DNA from: Lachnospiraceae bacterium
GTDB taxonomy: Bacteria > Bacillota > Clostridia > Lachnospirales > Lachnospiraceae
Reading direction: 5' to 3'
Length of the DNA: 64,000 nucleotides
NCBI GenBank assembly: GCA_017619295.1
Contig: JAFZSQ010000019.1
Location: 1-64,000, forward strand
Under the pieces are notes generated by a model that was given only the letters and a program-made list of their open reading frames with translations, was not told the origin of the DNA and ran no database searches. Positions within the stretch are counted from its first letter, which is position 1, and every line of letters begins with the position of its first letter. The translations under genes were made by a program, and so were the position numbers. Below, piece after piece: positions 25,782 through 35,206 of the stretch.

Positions 25782-28358
25782 ATGGCCACAAGATCCACAA
25801 GAGGCAGAAAAAGTACCTCCCGCAAGAAAAAGGTCACAGCAGAAGAAGGGCAGATTTTTAGCGATATCAGCTTGCTGCTCTTATTTGCGTTATGTGTATT
25901 TTTGTTTCTTTGTAATTTGGGAATAGTAAAAAATGGCGTGGCGGTTGTAATCCGGGACGTGCTTTTTGGTGTTTTCGGTTTCATGAACTATGTAATGCCG
26001 ATTTTTGTATTTTTTGCTTTCGCTTTTATTTTCCTTAATCCGGGAAATAAAATTGCCAAGAGAAAAGTTATCACTGTATCTGTACTTTTTGTTCTTATCA
26101 GTATTCTGGCGGACTATCTTTCAAACATCTCCAGAGACAGCTACAGTATTGTAAATATTTATACATATTGTTCTGAGAACAAATCCGGCGGCGGATTAAT
26201 TGCCGGCAGCCTTGCTTTTGCTCTCTGGAAACTGCTTGATACAGTCGGAGCAGTATTGGTTGTAGTTGTTTTAATTGTTGTTTGCCTGATTATTCTTACA
26301 GGCAAGTCCATTTCCAAGGGTATGCGTGAAGGTAAAGAAGCGGTATCTGCTTATACCAAAGCTGACGAGGAAAGAAGAATTAATAACGCCAAGGAGCGCT
26401 ATTCGAGAATGGAGGACGCCAAGGCCAGAAGACAGGCCAAGCGTGAAGCCAGAGAAGAAGAAAGAAGGCTTATGGCTGAGGAGCGTCGCAGACTTGAAGA
26501 GGAGCGCGCCACAAGAGAAGAACAGGAGGAGACCGAGAAGATTCTTCGAATGGAGAAGAAGGTTTCCGGCGTTATGGTTAACACCAGCCTTACCGATGCT
26601 GACAATTACGGTGAGAGTGAAGATGTTCACGAGATTACCTACAACTATGACGAAACTGCCGTGGAAGAGAATAAAGGAGAACCTGCGGTAACGGATTTTG
26701 ACAAAATAAGAATTCATACCGGCGGGCAGATGAATATATACGGCGAAGAGGAAGAAGGTCCTGATGATGTGGAGGAATACGATGAGATTATTCCTGCCGC
26801 ACCTGTAAGACCCAAATCCGTAATTGCTCCTGATATGCGTGAAGAGGATGATGAAATAATCCCCGCACCCAGAAAGAAGATAAAGAGAGCCTACAAGCTT
26901 CCTTCCATCAATCTTCTTAAAAAGGGCAAGGGAAGCTCGGGTGCAAACACTAATGATCTTAAGGAGACTGCAAGGCTTTTACAGCAGACTCTCGCCAATT
27001 TCGGAGTCCATGTAACCATTACCGACATTTCTCAAGGACCTGCTGTAACAAGATATGAGATGCAGCCTGAGATGGGTGTAAAGGTTAGCAAGATTCTCGG
27101 ACTTACAGATGACATTAAGCTTAACCTTGCGGCAACGGATATTCGTATTGAGGCTCCCATACCGGGTAAAGCGGCAATCGGTATTGAGGTTCCAAATAAG
27201 GAGAACTCGGCCGTTTCTTTAAGAGAATTGCTTGAAAGCAAGGAATATAAGAACTTTTCTTCAAAGCTTGCTTTTGCGGTTGGTAAGGATATTGCGGGTA
27301 AGGTTGTTGTGGCTGATATTGCAAAGATGCCTCACATGCTTATTGCAGGTGCCACAGGCTCCGGTAAGAGTGTGTGCATCAATACTCTTATTATGAGTAT
27401 TCTTTATAAGGCCACACCTGAAGAAGTTAAACTTATAATGATTGACCCGAAGGTTGTTGAATTGTCCGTTTATAACGGAATTCCGCACCTTCTTGTGCCT
27501 GTTGTTACAGACCCTAAGAAAGCTGCAAGTGCGCTTCACTGGGGTGTTGCCGAAATGACAGACAGATATAAGAAGTTTGCCGATGCTGAAGTAAGAGATC
27601 TGGCAAGCTATAACAAGTATGTTGAATCTTTACAGGCTGAAGGAAGTGACGCTGAGAAGCTTCCTCAGATTGTAATTATTGTAGATGAGCTTGCGGACCT
27701 TATGATGGTAGCCCCAGGTGAAGTAGAGGAGGCAATTTGCCGTCTAGCACAGCTTGCAAGAGCTGCGGGCATTCATCTTATCATTGCAACGCAAAGACCG
27801 TCTGTTGACGTTATTACAGGCCTTATTAAGGCCAATATGCCAAGCCGTGTTGCCTTTGCCGTATCCAGCGGTGTTGATTCAAGAACCATTCTTGATATGA
27901 ACGGTGCAGAAAGGCTTTTAGGTAAGGGCGATATGCTTTTCTATCCTCAGGGATACACAAAGCCTGCCAGAATTCAGGGCGCGTTTGTGTCGGATGAGGA
28001 AGTAAAAGCTGTTGTTGAGTCCTTGAAGAACCAGGATTATGGCTCAGAGGAGCAAAGCAACGAGGTGCTTGAGCAGATGAAGAGTATGGATTCTTCGGGA
28101 TCCGCGGGAGGAGGAGCTTCATCATCAGGCAGTGGTCTTGATGAACTGTTTGCGGATGCAGGCAGATTTATCATCGATAAAGATAAGGGTAGCATCGGAA
28201 TGCTCCAGAGAGCGTTCAGAATAGGATTTAACAGAGCGGCCAGAATTATGGACCAGCTTTGTGATTATGGTGTTGTTGGGGAAGAAGAGGGAACCAAACC
28301 CAGAAAGGTTCTTATGACAGAAGCCGAATTCGAACGTCTTTTGGATGAGGACGTATAA
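25782..28358 (+). CDS. ftsK: DNA translocase FtsK/SpoIIIE
   Basis: An 858-residue membrane-anchored motor that pumps chromosomal DNA through the division or sporulation septum. About four membrane helices lie between 25 and 170, then a highly charged Arg/Glu-rich linker (180-380). The motor domain follows, with Walker A GATGSGKSV near 526 and Walker B IVIIVDELADLM near 631. The C-terminal gamma winged-helix (about 785-850, GMLQRAFRIGFNRAARIMDQL region) recognises polarity sequences. Length and layout match FtsK/SpoIIIE of Firmicutes. It has its own promoter. Confidence 0.94.
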   Translation: MATRSTRGRKSTSRKKKVTAEEGQIFSDISLLLLFALCVFLFLCNLGIVKNGVAVVIRDVLFGVFGFMNYVMPIFVFFAFAFIFLNPGNKIAKRKVITVSVLFVLISILADYLSNISRDSYSIVNIYTYCSENKSGGGLIAGSLAFALWKLLDTVGAVLVVVVLIVVCLIILTGKSISKGMREGKEAVSAYTKADEERRINNAKERYSRMEDAKARRQAKREAREEERRLMAEERRRLEEERATREEQEETEKILRMEKKVSGVMVNTSLTDADNYGESEDVHEITYNYDETAVEENKGEPAVTDFDKIRIHTGGQMNIYGEEEEGPDDVEEYDEIIPAAPVRPKSVIAPDMREEDDEIIPAPRKKIKRAYKLPSINLLKKGKGSSGANTNDLKETARLLQQTLANFGVHVTITDISQGPAVTRYEMQPEMGVKVSKILGLTDDIKLNLAATDIRIEAPIPGKAAIGIEVPNKENSAVSLRELLESKEYKNFSSKLAFAVGKDIAGKVVVADIAKMPHMLIAGATGSGKSVCINTLIMSILYKATPEEVKLIMIDPKVVELSVYNGIPHLLVPVVTDPKKAASALHWGVAEMTDRYKKFADAEVRDLASYNKYVESLQAEGSDAEKLPQIVIIVDELADLMMVAPGEVEEAICRLAQLARAAGIHLIIATQRPSVDVITGLIKANMPSRVAFAVSSGVDSRTILDMNGAERLLGKGDMLFYPQGYTKPARIQGAFVSDEEVKAVVESLKNQDYGSEEQSNEVLEQMKSMDSSGSAGGGASSSGSGLDELFADAGRFIIDKDKGSIGMLQRAFRIGFNRAARIMDQLCDYGVVGEEEGTKPRKVLMTEAEFERLLDEDV

Positions 28359-28378
28359 ACTAAAACCGGAGGAAACGG

Positions 28379-30049
28379 ATGTTAAGCGATATTGAAATTT
28401 CTCAAAATGCCAAAATGCTTCCCATTAAGGAAGTAGCTGCAAAGATAGGAATTGATGAAGACTATCTTGAGTATTACGGAAAGTATAAGGCGAAGCTTTC
28501 CGACGAGTATCTTGATAAGATCAAGGACAACAAGGACGGAAAGCTTATTCTTGTTACAGCCATTAATCCCACACCCGCAGGTGAAGGTAAGACTACAACA
28601 AGCGTAGGCCTTGGACAGGCCATGTCCTTAATCGGAAAGAAAGCAGTTGTTGCTTTAAGAGAGCCTTCCTTGGGACCTTGCTTTGGTATTAAGGGCGGAG
28701 CTGCCGGCGGCGGTTATGCACAGGTTGTTCCCATGGAGGATATCAACCTTCATTTTACCGGAGATTTTCACGCAATTACTTCAGCCAACAACCTTTTGGC
28801 TGCAATAATAGATAACCATATCCATCAGGGAAACGAGCTTGGAATTGATTCCAGAAACATTTCCTGGAAGCGTTGCGAGGATATGAATGACAGGGCTCTT
28901 CGTAATATCGTTGTGGGCCTTGGAAAGAAGAGCGATGGCTTTGTAAGAGAAGACCACTTCGTTATAACTGTAGCCAGTGAGATAATGGCTATCCTTTGCC
29001 TTGCATCTGACATGAAGGATTTAAAAGAGCGACTTTCAAGAATAGTTGTTGGATATAACTACAAAGGAAAGCCTGTTACCGCAAAGGATTTAAACGCAGT
29101 CGGAGCTATGGCTGCATTGTTAAAGGATGCATTAAAACCCAACCTTGTTCAGACCCTTGAAAATACCCCCGTGTTAATTCACGGTGGTCCTTTTGCAAAC
29201 ATTGCACATGGATGTAACTCTGTAAGAGCTACAAAGGCAGCAATAAAGATGGCGGATTACGCAATTACGGAAGCAGGATTCGGAGCAGATCTTGGCGCAG
29301 AGAAATTCCTTGATATTAAATGCGTTCTTGCAGGACTTAAGCCTGATGCCGTAGTTTTGGTTGCAACAGTAAGAGCACTCAAGTATAACGGCCTTGTTCC
29401 CAAGAGTGATCTTGGCGAACCTAATGTTGAAGCTTTAAAGAAGGGCATCGTAAACCTTGAAAAGCACATCGAGAACCTGCAGAAGTACAATGTTCCCGTT
29501 GTTGTTACACTTAACAGATTTTCTTCTGATACGGATGAAGAATTAAACTTTGTTAAAGAGTTCTGTGAAGCAAGAAACTGTGAATTTGCTCTTTCCGAAG
29601 TTTGGGAAAAGGGCGGAGAAGGCGGAAGAGAGCTTGCTGCAAAAGTTGTTGAGACAATTGAGAAGAAGGAATCTCATTTTGCTCCCATATATGACAAGAA
29701 TCTTCCCATTAAGGATAAGATTGAGAAAATAGCCAAGGAGATTTACGGAGCCGGAAGCGTAAGCTACTCAACAACAGCTCTTAATCAGATTAAAAAGCTT
29801 ACTGAGCTTGGTTTTGACAAGACACCGATTTGTATGGCAAAGACACAGTATTCTCTTTCAGATAACCCTAATTTACTGGGAAGACCTGATGGCTTTGAAC
29901 TTACAATAAGAGAAGTATATGTCAGTGCCGGCGCGGGCTTTGTTGTTGCACTTACAGGTGAAATCGTTACAATGCCCGGGCTTTCCAAATCGCCTGCTGC
30001 ATTCAGAATTGATGTAAGCGACGAAGGTGTTATTACCGGATTATTCTAA
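28379..30049 (+). CDS. fhs: Formate-tetrahydrofolate ligase
   Basis: A 556-residue enzyme that joins formate to tetrahydrofolate with ATP to give 10-formyl-THF. P-loop [11 protein letters not shown] lies near 63-73, and the conserved blocks [19 protein letters not shown] and TGDFHAI are present. The length matches the family. CCGGAGG precedes the ATG. It is directly followed by folD, which interconverts the product, so the pair supplies one-carbon units for purines and serine/glycine metabolism; in an acetogen it would serve the methyl branch, but no other Wood-Ljungdahl gene is visible here. Confidence 0.95.
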   Translation: MLSDIEISQNAKMLPIKEVAAKIGIDEDYLEYYGKYKAKLSDEYLDKIKDNKDGKLILVTAINPTPAGEGKTTTSVGLGQAMSLIGKKAVVALREPSLGPCFGIKGGAAGGGYAQVVPMEDINLHFTGDFHAITSANNLLAAIIDNHIHQGNELGIDSRNISWKRCEDMNDRALRNIVVGLGKKSDGFVREDHFVITVASEIMAILCLASDMKDLKERLSRIVVGYNYKGKPVTAKDLNAVGAMAALLKDALKPNLVQTLENTPVLIHGGPFANIAHGCNSVRATKAAIKMADYAITEAGFGADLGAEKFLDIKCVLAGLKPDAVVLVATVRALKYNGLVPKSDLGEPNVEALKKGIVNLEKHIENLQKYNVPVVVTLNRFSSDTDEELNFVKEFCEARNCEFALSEVWEKGGEGGRELAAKVVETIEKKESHFAPIYDKNLPIKDKIEKIAKEIYGAGSVSYSTTALNQIKKLTELGFDKTPICMAKTQYSLSDNPNLLGRPDGFELTIREVYVSAGAGFVVALTGEIVTMPGLSKSPAAFRIDVSDEGVITGLF

Positions 30050-30065
30050 GAAAGGTTTTGGAAGA

Positions 30066-30914
30066 ATGACTCAGATTATAGACGGGAAACTGATTTCATC
30101 ACAGATAAAAGATGAAGTAAAAGAAAGGGTTGCAGCTCTTTCGAAAAAAGGAAGAGAAGTTACTCTGGCAGTTGTTTTGGTAGGTGAAGATCCTGCCAGC
30201 CAGGTATATGTAAATAACAAAAAGAAAGCCTGCGAATACTGCGGTATTAATTCCAAGAGCTTTGAATTACCTGAGAGCACATCTGAGGCTGAACTTTTGG
30301 AACTTATTAAGAAACTTAATGATGACGCAAGTATTGACGGTATTCTTGTTCAGCTTCCCCTTCCCAAGGGAATTGATGAGGATAAGGTGATAATGGCCAT
30401 TGATCCTGCAAAGGATGTTGACGGTTTCCATATTTCAAATGTGGGTTCACTTTGTGTGGGAAGAGAGGGACTTGTTTCATGTACTCCCGCAGGAATCATT
30501 GAACTTTTGAAGAGATACAACGTTGCCATTGAAGGCAAAGAGTGCGTTGTTATCGGAAGAAGCAATATCGTCGGTAAGCCCATGGCACTTCTTTTGCTTC
30601 GTGAGAATGGTACAGTTACTGTTTGCCATTCAAGAACAAAGGATTTAAAGGAAGTTGCCAAAAGAGCGGATATACTTGTGGTTGCCATCGGAAAACCCAA
30701 ATTTATAGACGATTCTTATGTTAAAGACGGAGTTGTAGTCATTGATGTGGGTATCCATAGAAATGAAGACGGTAAATTATGCGGAGACGTGGATTTTGAA
30801 AGCGTTAAGGATAAGACTTCCGCAATCACTCCCGTTCCCGGTGGCGTAGGCCCCATGACAATAGCAATGCTTATGAATAACTGTGTGGCTGCTGTGGAGA
30901 ATAAGACAAAATGA
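30066..30914 (+). CDS. folD: Bifunctional methylene-THF dehydrogenase/methenyl-THF cyclohydrolase FolD
   Basis: A 282-residue enzyme. The conserved YVxxKxxA-like block is YVNNKKKACEYCG near 49-61, the active-site loop is GILVQLPLP, and GRSNIVGKPMA binds the cofactor. PVPGGVGPMT lies near the C-terminus. I choose ATG 30066, preceded by GGAAG; in-frame codons upstream (GTG at 30027) would overlap fhs and add residues not found in FolD. Its stop overlaps the next start (ATGA). Confidence 0.94.
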   Translation: MTQIIDGKLISSQIKDEVKERVAALSKKGREVTLAVVLVGEDPASQVYVNNKKKACEYCGINSKSFELPESTSEAELLELIKKLNDDASIDGILVQLPLPKGIDEDKVIMAIDPAKDVDGFHISNVGSLCVGREGLVSCTPAGIIELLKRYNVAIEGKECVVIGRSNIVGKPMALLLLRENGTVTVCHSRTKDLKEVAKRADILVVAIGKPKFIDDSYVKDGVVVIDVGIHRNEDGKLCGDVDFESVKDKTSAITPVPGGVGPMTIAMLMNNCVAAVENKTK

Positions 30915-32386
30915 TCTGCCCAAAGTGCGGTAAAGAGATTGAGGAGGGCAAGCTTTACTGTGAATTCTGCGGTGAAGAGATTAAGATTGTCCCTGATTTC
31001 GATCCTGAAATTGAAAACAGCATAACCCAGATTCTGTCTGATGTTGCCGATGAAGCTATTGAATGGCATTCAAAGAAGAATTCTGATACGGAATCGGATG
31101 AAGAAGATGCGGTTGACGATTCCGAAGAAGACAATAGATTAAGAAAAGAATTTCTTGCCAAGAATCTGAAGGCGGTAGGTATTATGGGCGCTATTTTTAT
31201 AGTCCTTATACTTGCCTTTGGATTGTTGTGGTTTTTTCTTGATTACAGATATACGAATTACGAATATCAGCTTGATAAAGCAAGCAAACATGTATCAAAC
31301 GGTGAACTTAGAGAAGCTGCCGAAACCTACAGACATATTCTTGAATTAAAGGGTCACGACAGTCTTGCAACCTATTATCTTGCAAACGTCAACCTGGCAA
31401 TGGGAGATGAGGAAAGCGCATTGCTTCTTTACAAGGAAGTTGTTGCGGATGATTCGGCTGAAATTGATTTAAGGTACAATTCCTGCAAGAGTACTGTTGA
31501 TTTGTATGTTTCAAGAGGAAACTACAAGGCTCTTAGCGATTTTCTACTGGCAATGGGAGATAACGACATTACTAACCCTTTCCAGGAATATAAATGCTCT
31601 GAACCGGATTTTTCCTATGATGAGGGTACTTACGAGGAGGTTATTCCCCTTAAACTTTCTTCGAAATCCGGAGGAGACATTTACTATACAGTTGACGGCA
31701 CATTGCCCACAACCGAAAGCGAAGTTTACAGCTCCCCCATTTTCCTTGAAACGGGAGACCATGTTGTATCCGCATTTACTTTAAATTCCTATGGAGTTGA
31801 AAGCAGAATAGTATCCAAGAAATACCATATTGACGCTGATGCACCTTTGACACCTGAGGTTCTTACATACAGCGGAGATTATACCAGTCCCACATTAATC
31901 GAAGTTGACGTGTTTGAGGGGACGAGAGTTTTTTACACAACGGACGGAACGGACCCTACGACAAGCAGTTTTGAATATAAAACACCCATTCACATGCCCC
32001 TTGGCAAGTCTGAATACAGATTTATTACTTATAACGAGATGGGTGAGTGCGGTGAGATAACATCAAGAAACTATAATTTAAGCATTAAAACCAATGTCAG
32101 CATTGAAACTGCTCAAAAGTCCATTGTTGACGGAATGATCGAGATAAATAAGATTTATGATGCAGACGGTCGTTCCATGGAGATTTACGGAAGGTATCTC
32201 TATCTTTATCAATACGTGACCAATATTGATAATGCAGGAGACTTTTATATAATTGCCGAGATTATGGAGGACGAAAATGGCGTCCGTACAAGAACCGGCG
32301 CTTTGTTTGCCGTAGGCCTCTACGACGGTAAGCGATACAGATTAGGCTTGGACGAAAAAAATAACTATGTATTTTTTGAATTTTAA
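30911..32386 (+). CDS. Zinc-ribbon membrane protein with TPR and chitobiase-like repeats
   Basis: A 491-residue protein of unusual architecture. A zinc ribbon lies at the extreme N-terminus (CPKC at 3-6, CEFC at 17-20), then an acidic stretch (40-80), one transmembrane helix (about 90-112), TPR-like helices (about 120-225), two FN3/CHB_HEX_C-type modules (IYYTVDGTLPTT and VFYTTDGTDPTT) and a C-terminal domain of about 100 residues. The zinc ribbon would be inside the cell and the rest outside. Function is unknown; a sensor or envelope scaffold is conceivable. The start overlaps the folD stop, so expression is coupled, but a role in folate metabolism seems unlikely. Confidence 0.75.
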   Translation: MICPKCGKEIEEGKLYCEFCGEEIKIVPDFDPEIENSITQILSDVADEAIEWHSKKNSDTESDEEDAVDDSEEDNRLRKEFLAKNLKAVGIMGAIFIVLILAFGLLWFFLDYRYTNYEYQLDKASKHVSNGELREAAETYRHILELKGHDSLATYYLANVNLAMGDEESALLLYKEVVADDSAEIDLRYNSCKSTVDLYVSRGNYKALSDFLLAMGDNDITNPFQEYKCSEPDFSYDEGTYEEVIPLKLSSKSGGDIYYTVDGTLPTTESEVYSSPIFLETGDHVVSAFTLNSYGVESRIVSKKYHIDADAPLTPEVLTYSGDYTSPTLIEVDVFEGTRVFYTTDGTDPTTSSFEYKTPIHMPLGKSEYRFITYNEMGECGEITSRNYNLSIKTNVSIETAQKSIVDGMIEINKIYDADGRSMEIYGRYLYLYQYVTNIDNAGDFYIIAEIMEDENGVRTRTGALFAVGLYDGKRYRLGLDEKNNYVFFEF

Positions 32387-32416
32387 GCGGAAATTATTAT
32401 TAGAAAGGGTTTAGAA

Positions 32417-33304
32417 ATGTACAGAATTGTTGATTCTAAGAGATTAGCTGAAAATATTCAATATCTTGAAGTTGAAGCTAAGTGGGCTGCAAGAAGCTGT
32501 CAGCCCGGTCAATTCGTAATCGTCAGAATAGACGAGGACGGCGAGCGTATTCCTTTGACCGTTTGTGATTACAACAGAGAAAAAGGAACAGTTACAATAG
32601 TTGTTCAGGCAGTAGGTGCCTCCAGCAAGAGAATGCTTGATTTGAAGGCAGGCGATTCTTTCGCTGATTTCGTTGGACCCCTTGGAAAACCCAGCGAATT
32701 TATTGAAGAGAATATTGATGATCTTAAGAAAAAGAGCATCCTCTTCGTAGCCGGCGGTCTCGGAACCGCACCTGTATATCCCCAGGTTAAATGGTTACAC
32801 AATAACGGCGTAAATGCTGATGTTATTATCGGTTCCAAAACAAAAGATTTACTTATCTATGAAGATGAGATGAAAGCCGTTGCAGGAAACCTTTATATCA
32901 CTACAGACGATGGTTCATATGGCAGAAGCGGTATGGTAACCAAGGTTATCGAGGATCTTGTTAACGAAGGTAAAAAGTATGATGTATGCGTTGCCATCGG
33001 TCCTATGATCATGATGAAGTTTGTATGTAAGCTTACAAAAGAGCTTGGCATTCCCACTATCGTTTCCATGAACCCTATTATGGTTGACGGAACAGGAATG
33101 TGTGGAGCCTGCAGACTTACTGTTGACGGAGAAGTTAAATTTGCCTGTGTTGACGGTCCCGAGTTTGACGGACACAAAGTTGACTTTGATCAGGCAATGA
33201 AGCGTCAGCAGTTATATAAAACTGAAGAAGGAAGAGCATATCTTGCACTCACCGAGGGCGACACTCACCACGGCGGATGCGGAAATTGCGGAGGTGACAA
33301 GTAA
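32417..33304 (+). CDS. nfnA: NfnA: ferredoxin-NADP+ oxidoreductase FAD/[2Fe-2S] subunit
   Basis: A 295-residue subunit of the electron-bifurcating NADH-dependent ferredoxin:NADP+ oxidoreductase, also annotated as a sulfide dehydrogenase or DHOD PyrK-like subunit. The FAD-binding barrel is N-terminal (IPLTVCDY), NAD binding follows (FVAGGLGTAPVYP), and a [2Fe-2S] site is formed by MCGACRL and the Cys in FACVDG. An extra tail of about 12 residues contains GCGNCGG, a CxxC pair. The stop TAA shares one base with the ATG of nfnB, so the two are translationally coupled. AAAGGG precedes the ATG. Confidence 0.88.
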   Translation: MYRIVDSKRLAENIQYLEVEAKWAARSCQPGQFVIVRIDEDGERIPLTVCDYNREKGTVTIVVQAVGASSKRMLDLKAGDSFADFVGPLGKPSEFIEENIDDLKKKSILFVAGGLGTAPVYPQVKWLHNNGVNADVIIGSKTKDLLIYEDEMKAVAGNLYITTDDGSYGRSGMVTKVIEDLVNEGKKYDVCVAIGPMIMMKFVCKLTKELGIPTIVSMNPIMVDGTGMCGACRLTVDGEVKFACVDGPEFDGHKVDFDQAMKRQQLYKTEEGRAYLALTEGDTHHGGCGNCGGDK

Positions 33305-34689
33305 TGGATGTAATGAAGAAGGTACCTGTCAGAGAGCAGGATGCAAAAGAGCGCGCACGCAATTTCGAAGAGGTGTGTCTCGGATATAACGAAGAGGAAG
33401 CTGTAGCTGAAGCAGGAAGATGTCTCAACTGTAAGAATGCGCTTTGCATGCAGGGCTGCCCTGTTTCCATCAATATTCCCGGATTTATTGCGCAGGTTAA
33501 GGAGAGAAACTTTAAGGAAGCATACAAGATTATTTCTGAATCCAGTTCTCTTCCCGCTGTTTGCGGACGTGTTTGTCCTCAGGAGAGCCAGTGTGAAGGT
33601 AAGTGCATAAGAGGCATTAAGGGTGAGCCTGTTTCAATCGGTAAACTTGAGAGATTTGTTGCCGACTGGGCAAGAGAAAACGGAATTAAACCCGAGGGAG
33701 CAAAGAGCCTTAACGGTAAGAAAGTTGCTGTTATCGGTTCCGGCCCTGCAGGTTTAACATGTGCGGGAGACTTGGCAAAGCTTGGCTATGAAGTAACAAT
33801 TTTTGAAGCATTACATGAGCCAGGCGGAGTTCTTGTTTACGGCATTCCTGAGTTCAGACTTCCCAAGACCAAAGTCGTTGCAAAGGAAATCGAGAACGTT
33901 AAGAGCCTTGGCGTAAAGATAGAGACAAACGTTGTTGTCGGTAAGTCAATTACCATCGATGAGCTTCTTAACGAAGAAGGCTTTGATGCAGTATTCATCG
34001 GAAGCGGTGCCGGTTTACCCAAGTTCATGGGAATTCCCGGAGAGCAGGCAAACGGTGTATTCTCAGCAAATGAGTATCTTACAAGAAACAACCTTATGAA
34101 GGCTTTCAAAGAGGAAGCACCCACACCTATTATGAAGGGTAAAAAGGTTGCAGTTGTTGGTGGCGGTAACGTAGCAATGGATGCTGCTAGAACAGCTTTA
34201 AGACTTGGAGCTGAGGTTCATATCGTTTACAGAAGAAGTGAAGAAGAACTTCCTGCCAGAGTTGAAGAAGTACATCACGCTAAAGAGGAAGGAATCATCT
34301 TTAACCTTCTTACCAACCCTGTTGAAATCCTTGCAGATGAAAACGGATGGGTTAACGGAATCAAGTGCATCAGAATGGAACTTGGTGAGCCTGATGAGTC
34401 CGGAAGAAGAAGACCTGTTGAGGTTAAGGGTTCTGAGTTCGTGATTGATGTAGATACAGTTATCATGTCTCTCGGAACATCACCTAATCCTTTGATTTCT
34501 TCAACAACAATCGGCCTTGATACCGACAGAAGAAAATGTATTGTGGCTGAGGAAGAGACAGGAAAGACCAGCAAAGATGCTGTTTATGCAGGTGGTGACG
34601 CAGTTACCGGTGCTGCAACAGTTATTCTTGCAATGGGAGCTGGTAAAGCTGCTGCCAAAGGTATTGATGATTATTTGAACAATAAATAA
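33304..34689 (+). CDS. nfnB: NfnB: NADPH-binding glutamate synthase-like subunit (GltA type)
   Basis: A 461-residue partner of NfnA. Two N-terminal [4Fe-4S] sites are made by RCLNCKNALCMQGCP and VCGRVCPQESQCEGKC. Two Rossmann regions bind FAD (VIGSGPAGLTCAGDL, about 141-155) and NADPH (VVGGGNVAMDAARTA, about 282-296). It would be annotated as NADPH-dependent glutamate synthase, but the pairing with the NfnA-type gene points to transhydrogenase-like bifurcation, linking NADH, NADPH and ferredoxin. This fits a fermentative anaerobe that makes NADPH by isocitrate dehydrogenase. Confidence 0.9.
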   Translation: MDVMKKVPVREQDAKERARNFEEVCLGYNEEEAVAEAGRCLNCKNALCMQGCPVSINIPGFIAQVKERNFKEAYKIISESSSLPAVCGRVCPQESQCEGKCIRGIKGEPVSIGKLERFVADWARENGIKPEGAKSLNGKKVAVIGSGPAGLTCAGDLAKLGYEVTIFEALHEPGGVLVYGIPEFRLPKTKVVAKEIENVKSLGVKIETNVVVGKSITIDELLNEEGFDAVFIGSGAGLPKFMGIPGEQANGVFSANEYLTRNNLMKAFKEEAPTPIMKGKKVAVVGGGNVAMDAARTALRLGAEVHIVYRRSEEELPARVEEVHHAKEEGIIFNLLTNPVEILADENGWVNGIKCIRMELGEPDESGRRRPVEVKGSEFVIDVDTVIMSLGTSPNPLISSTTIGLDTDRRKCIVAEEETGKTSKDAVYAGGDAVTGAATVILAMGAGKAAAKGIDDYLNNK

Positions 34690-34712
34690 GTGTTTATTTA
34701 ATGGGGGTTTTT

Positions 34713-35192
34713 ATGGGCGTATACATTGATAGTGAAAGCAAAGCGAATGATAATCGTTCATCCGCCTGGACTTTTTTAATGGTGGGATTGGTCGGTATGA
34801 TCGCAATGGTTTTGGTGGTTACCGGCATTTTTCCTGTAAGTCTTAATCCTAATGCCAAGTTTTTAATCTATGGCGTTATGTTTGCAATGTTTGGCCTTTT
34901 TATCGTATTGGGGTTTGTATCTATGGTTAATTCCACCCGATTCCAGAAGGAAGCAAAATCTGAGAAGAATCTTTACAGTGCCATGCTTGAGTATTGTAAA
35001 AATTCAAATCTGGCTGACACAATCGGGGCAAATATTGATTCGGAAGAATCGGATTTAGCCGAAGAAGAACTTTATTTTAAAAGATGTGAATTGCTCAAAG
35101 AAAGCCTCTCGGACAAGTTTATGAACTTGGACGAGGCTTTCCTGGACAATTTCGTTGATAAGGTTTATTCAGAACTTTTTGGTGAGGCTTAA
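34713..35192 (+). CDS. Small membrane protein of unknown function
   Basis: A 159-residue protein with two transmembrane helices (about 19-40 and 47-70) followed by a soluble acidic C-terminal part (75-159). I place the start at ATG 34713 because GGGGG at 34703-34707 is its ribosome site; an in-frame ATG at 34701 has none. No known motif is seen. It lies 14 bases upstream of phoH in a likely operon with the ybeY cluster, where other Firmicutes often have yqfD; this sequence does not look like YqfD. Confidence 0.75.
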   Translation: MGVYIDSESKANDNRSSAWTFLMVGLVGMIAMVLVVTGIFPVSLNPNAKFLIYGVMFAMFGLFIVLGFVSMVNSTRFQKEAKSEKNLYSAMLEYCKNSNLADTIGANIDSEESDLAEEELYFKRCELLKESLSDKFMNLDEAFLDNFVDKVYSELFGEA

Positions 35193-35206
35193 GGAGCAGA
35201 AGCAGC

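Noticed and set aside
30027..30065. Upstream start (GTG) for folD
   Set aside because: It would overlap fhs and add residues not found in FolD; ATG 30066 is preferred.
32376..32400. Possible promoter before nfnA (TTGAAT and TATTAT)
   Set aside because: The spacing is 13 bases, too short for a sigma-A promoter.
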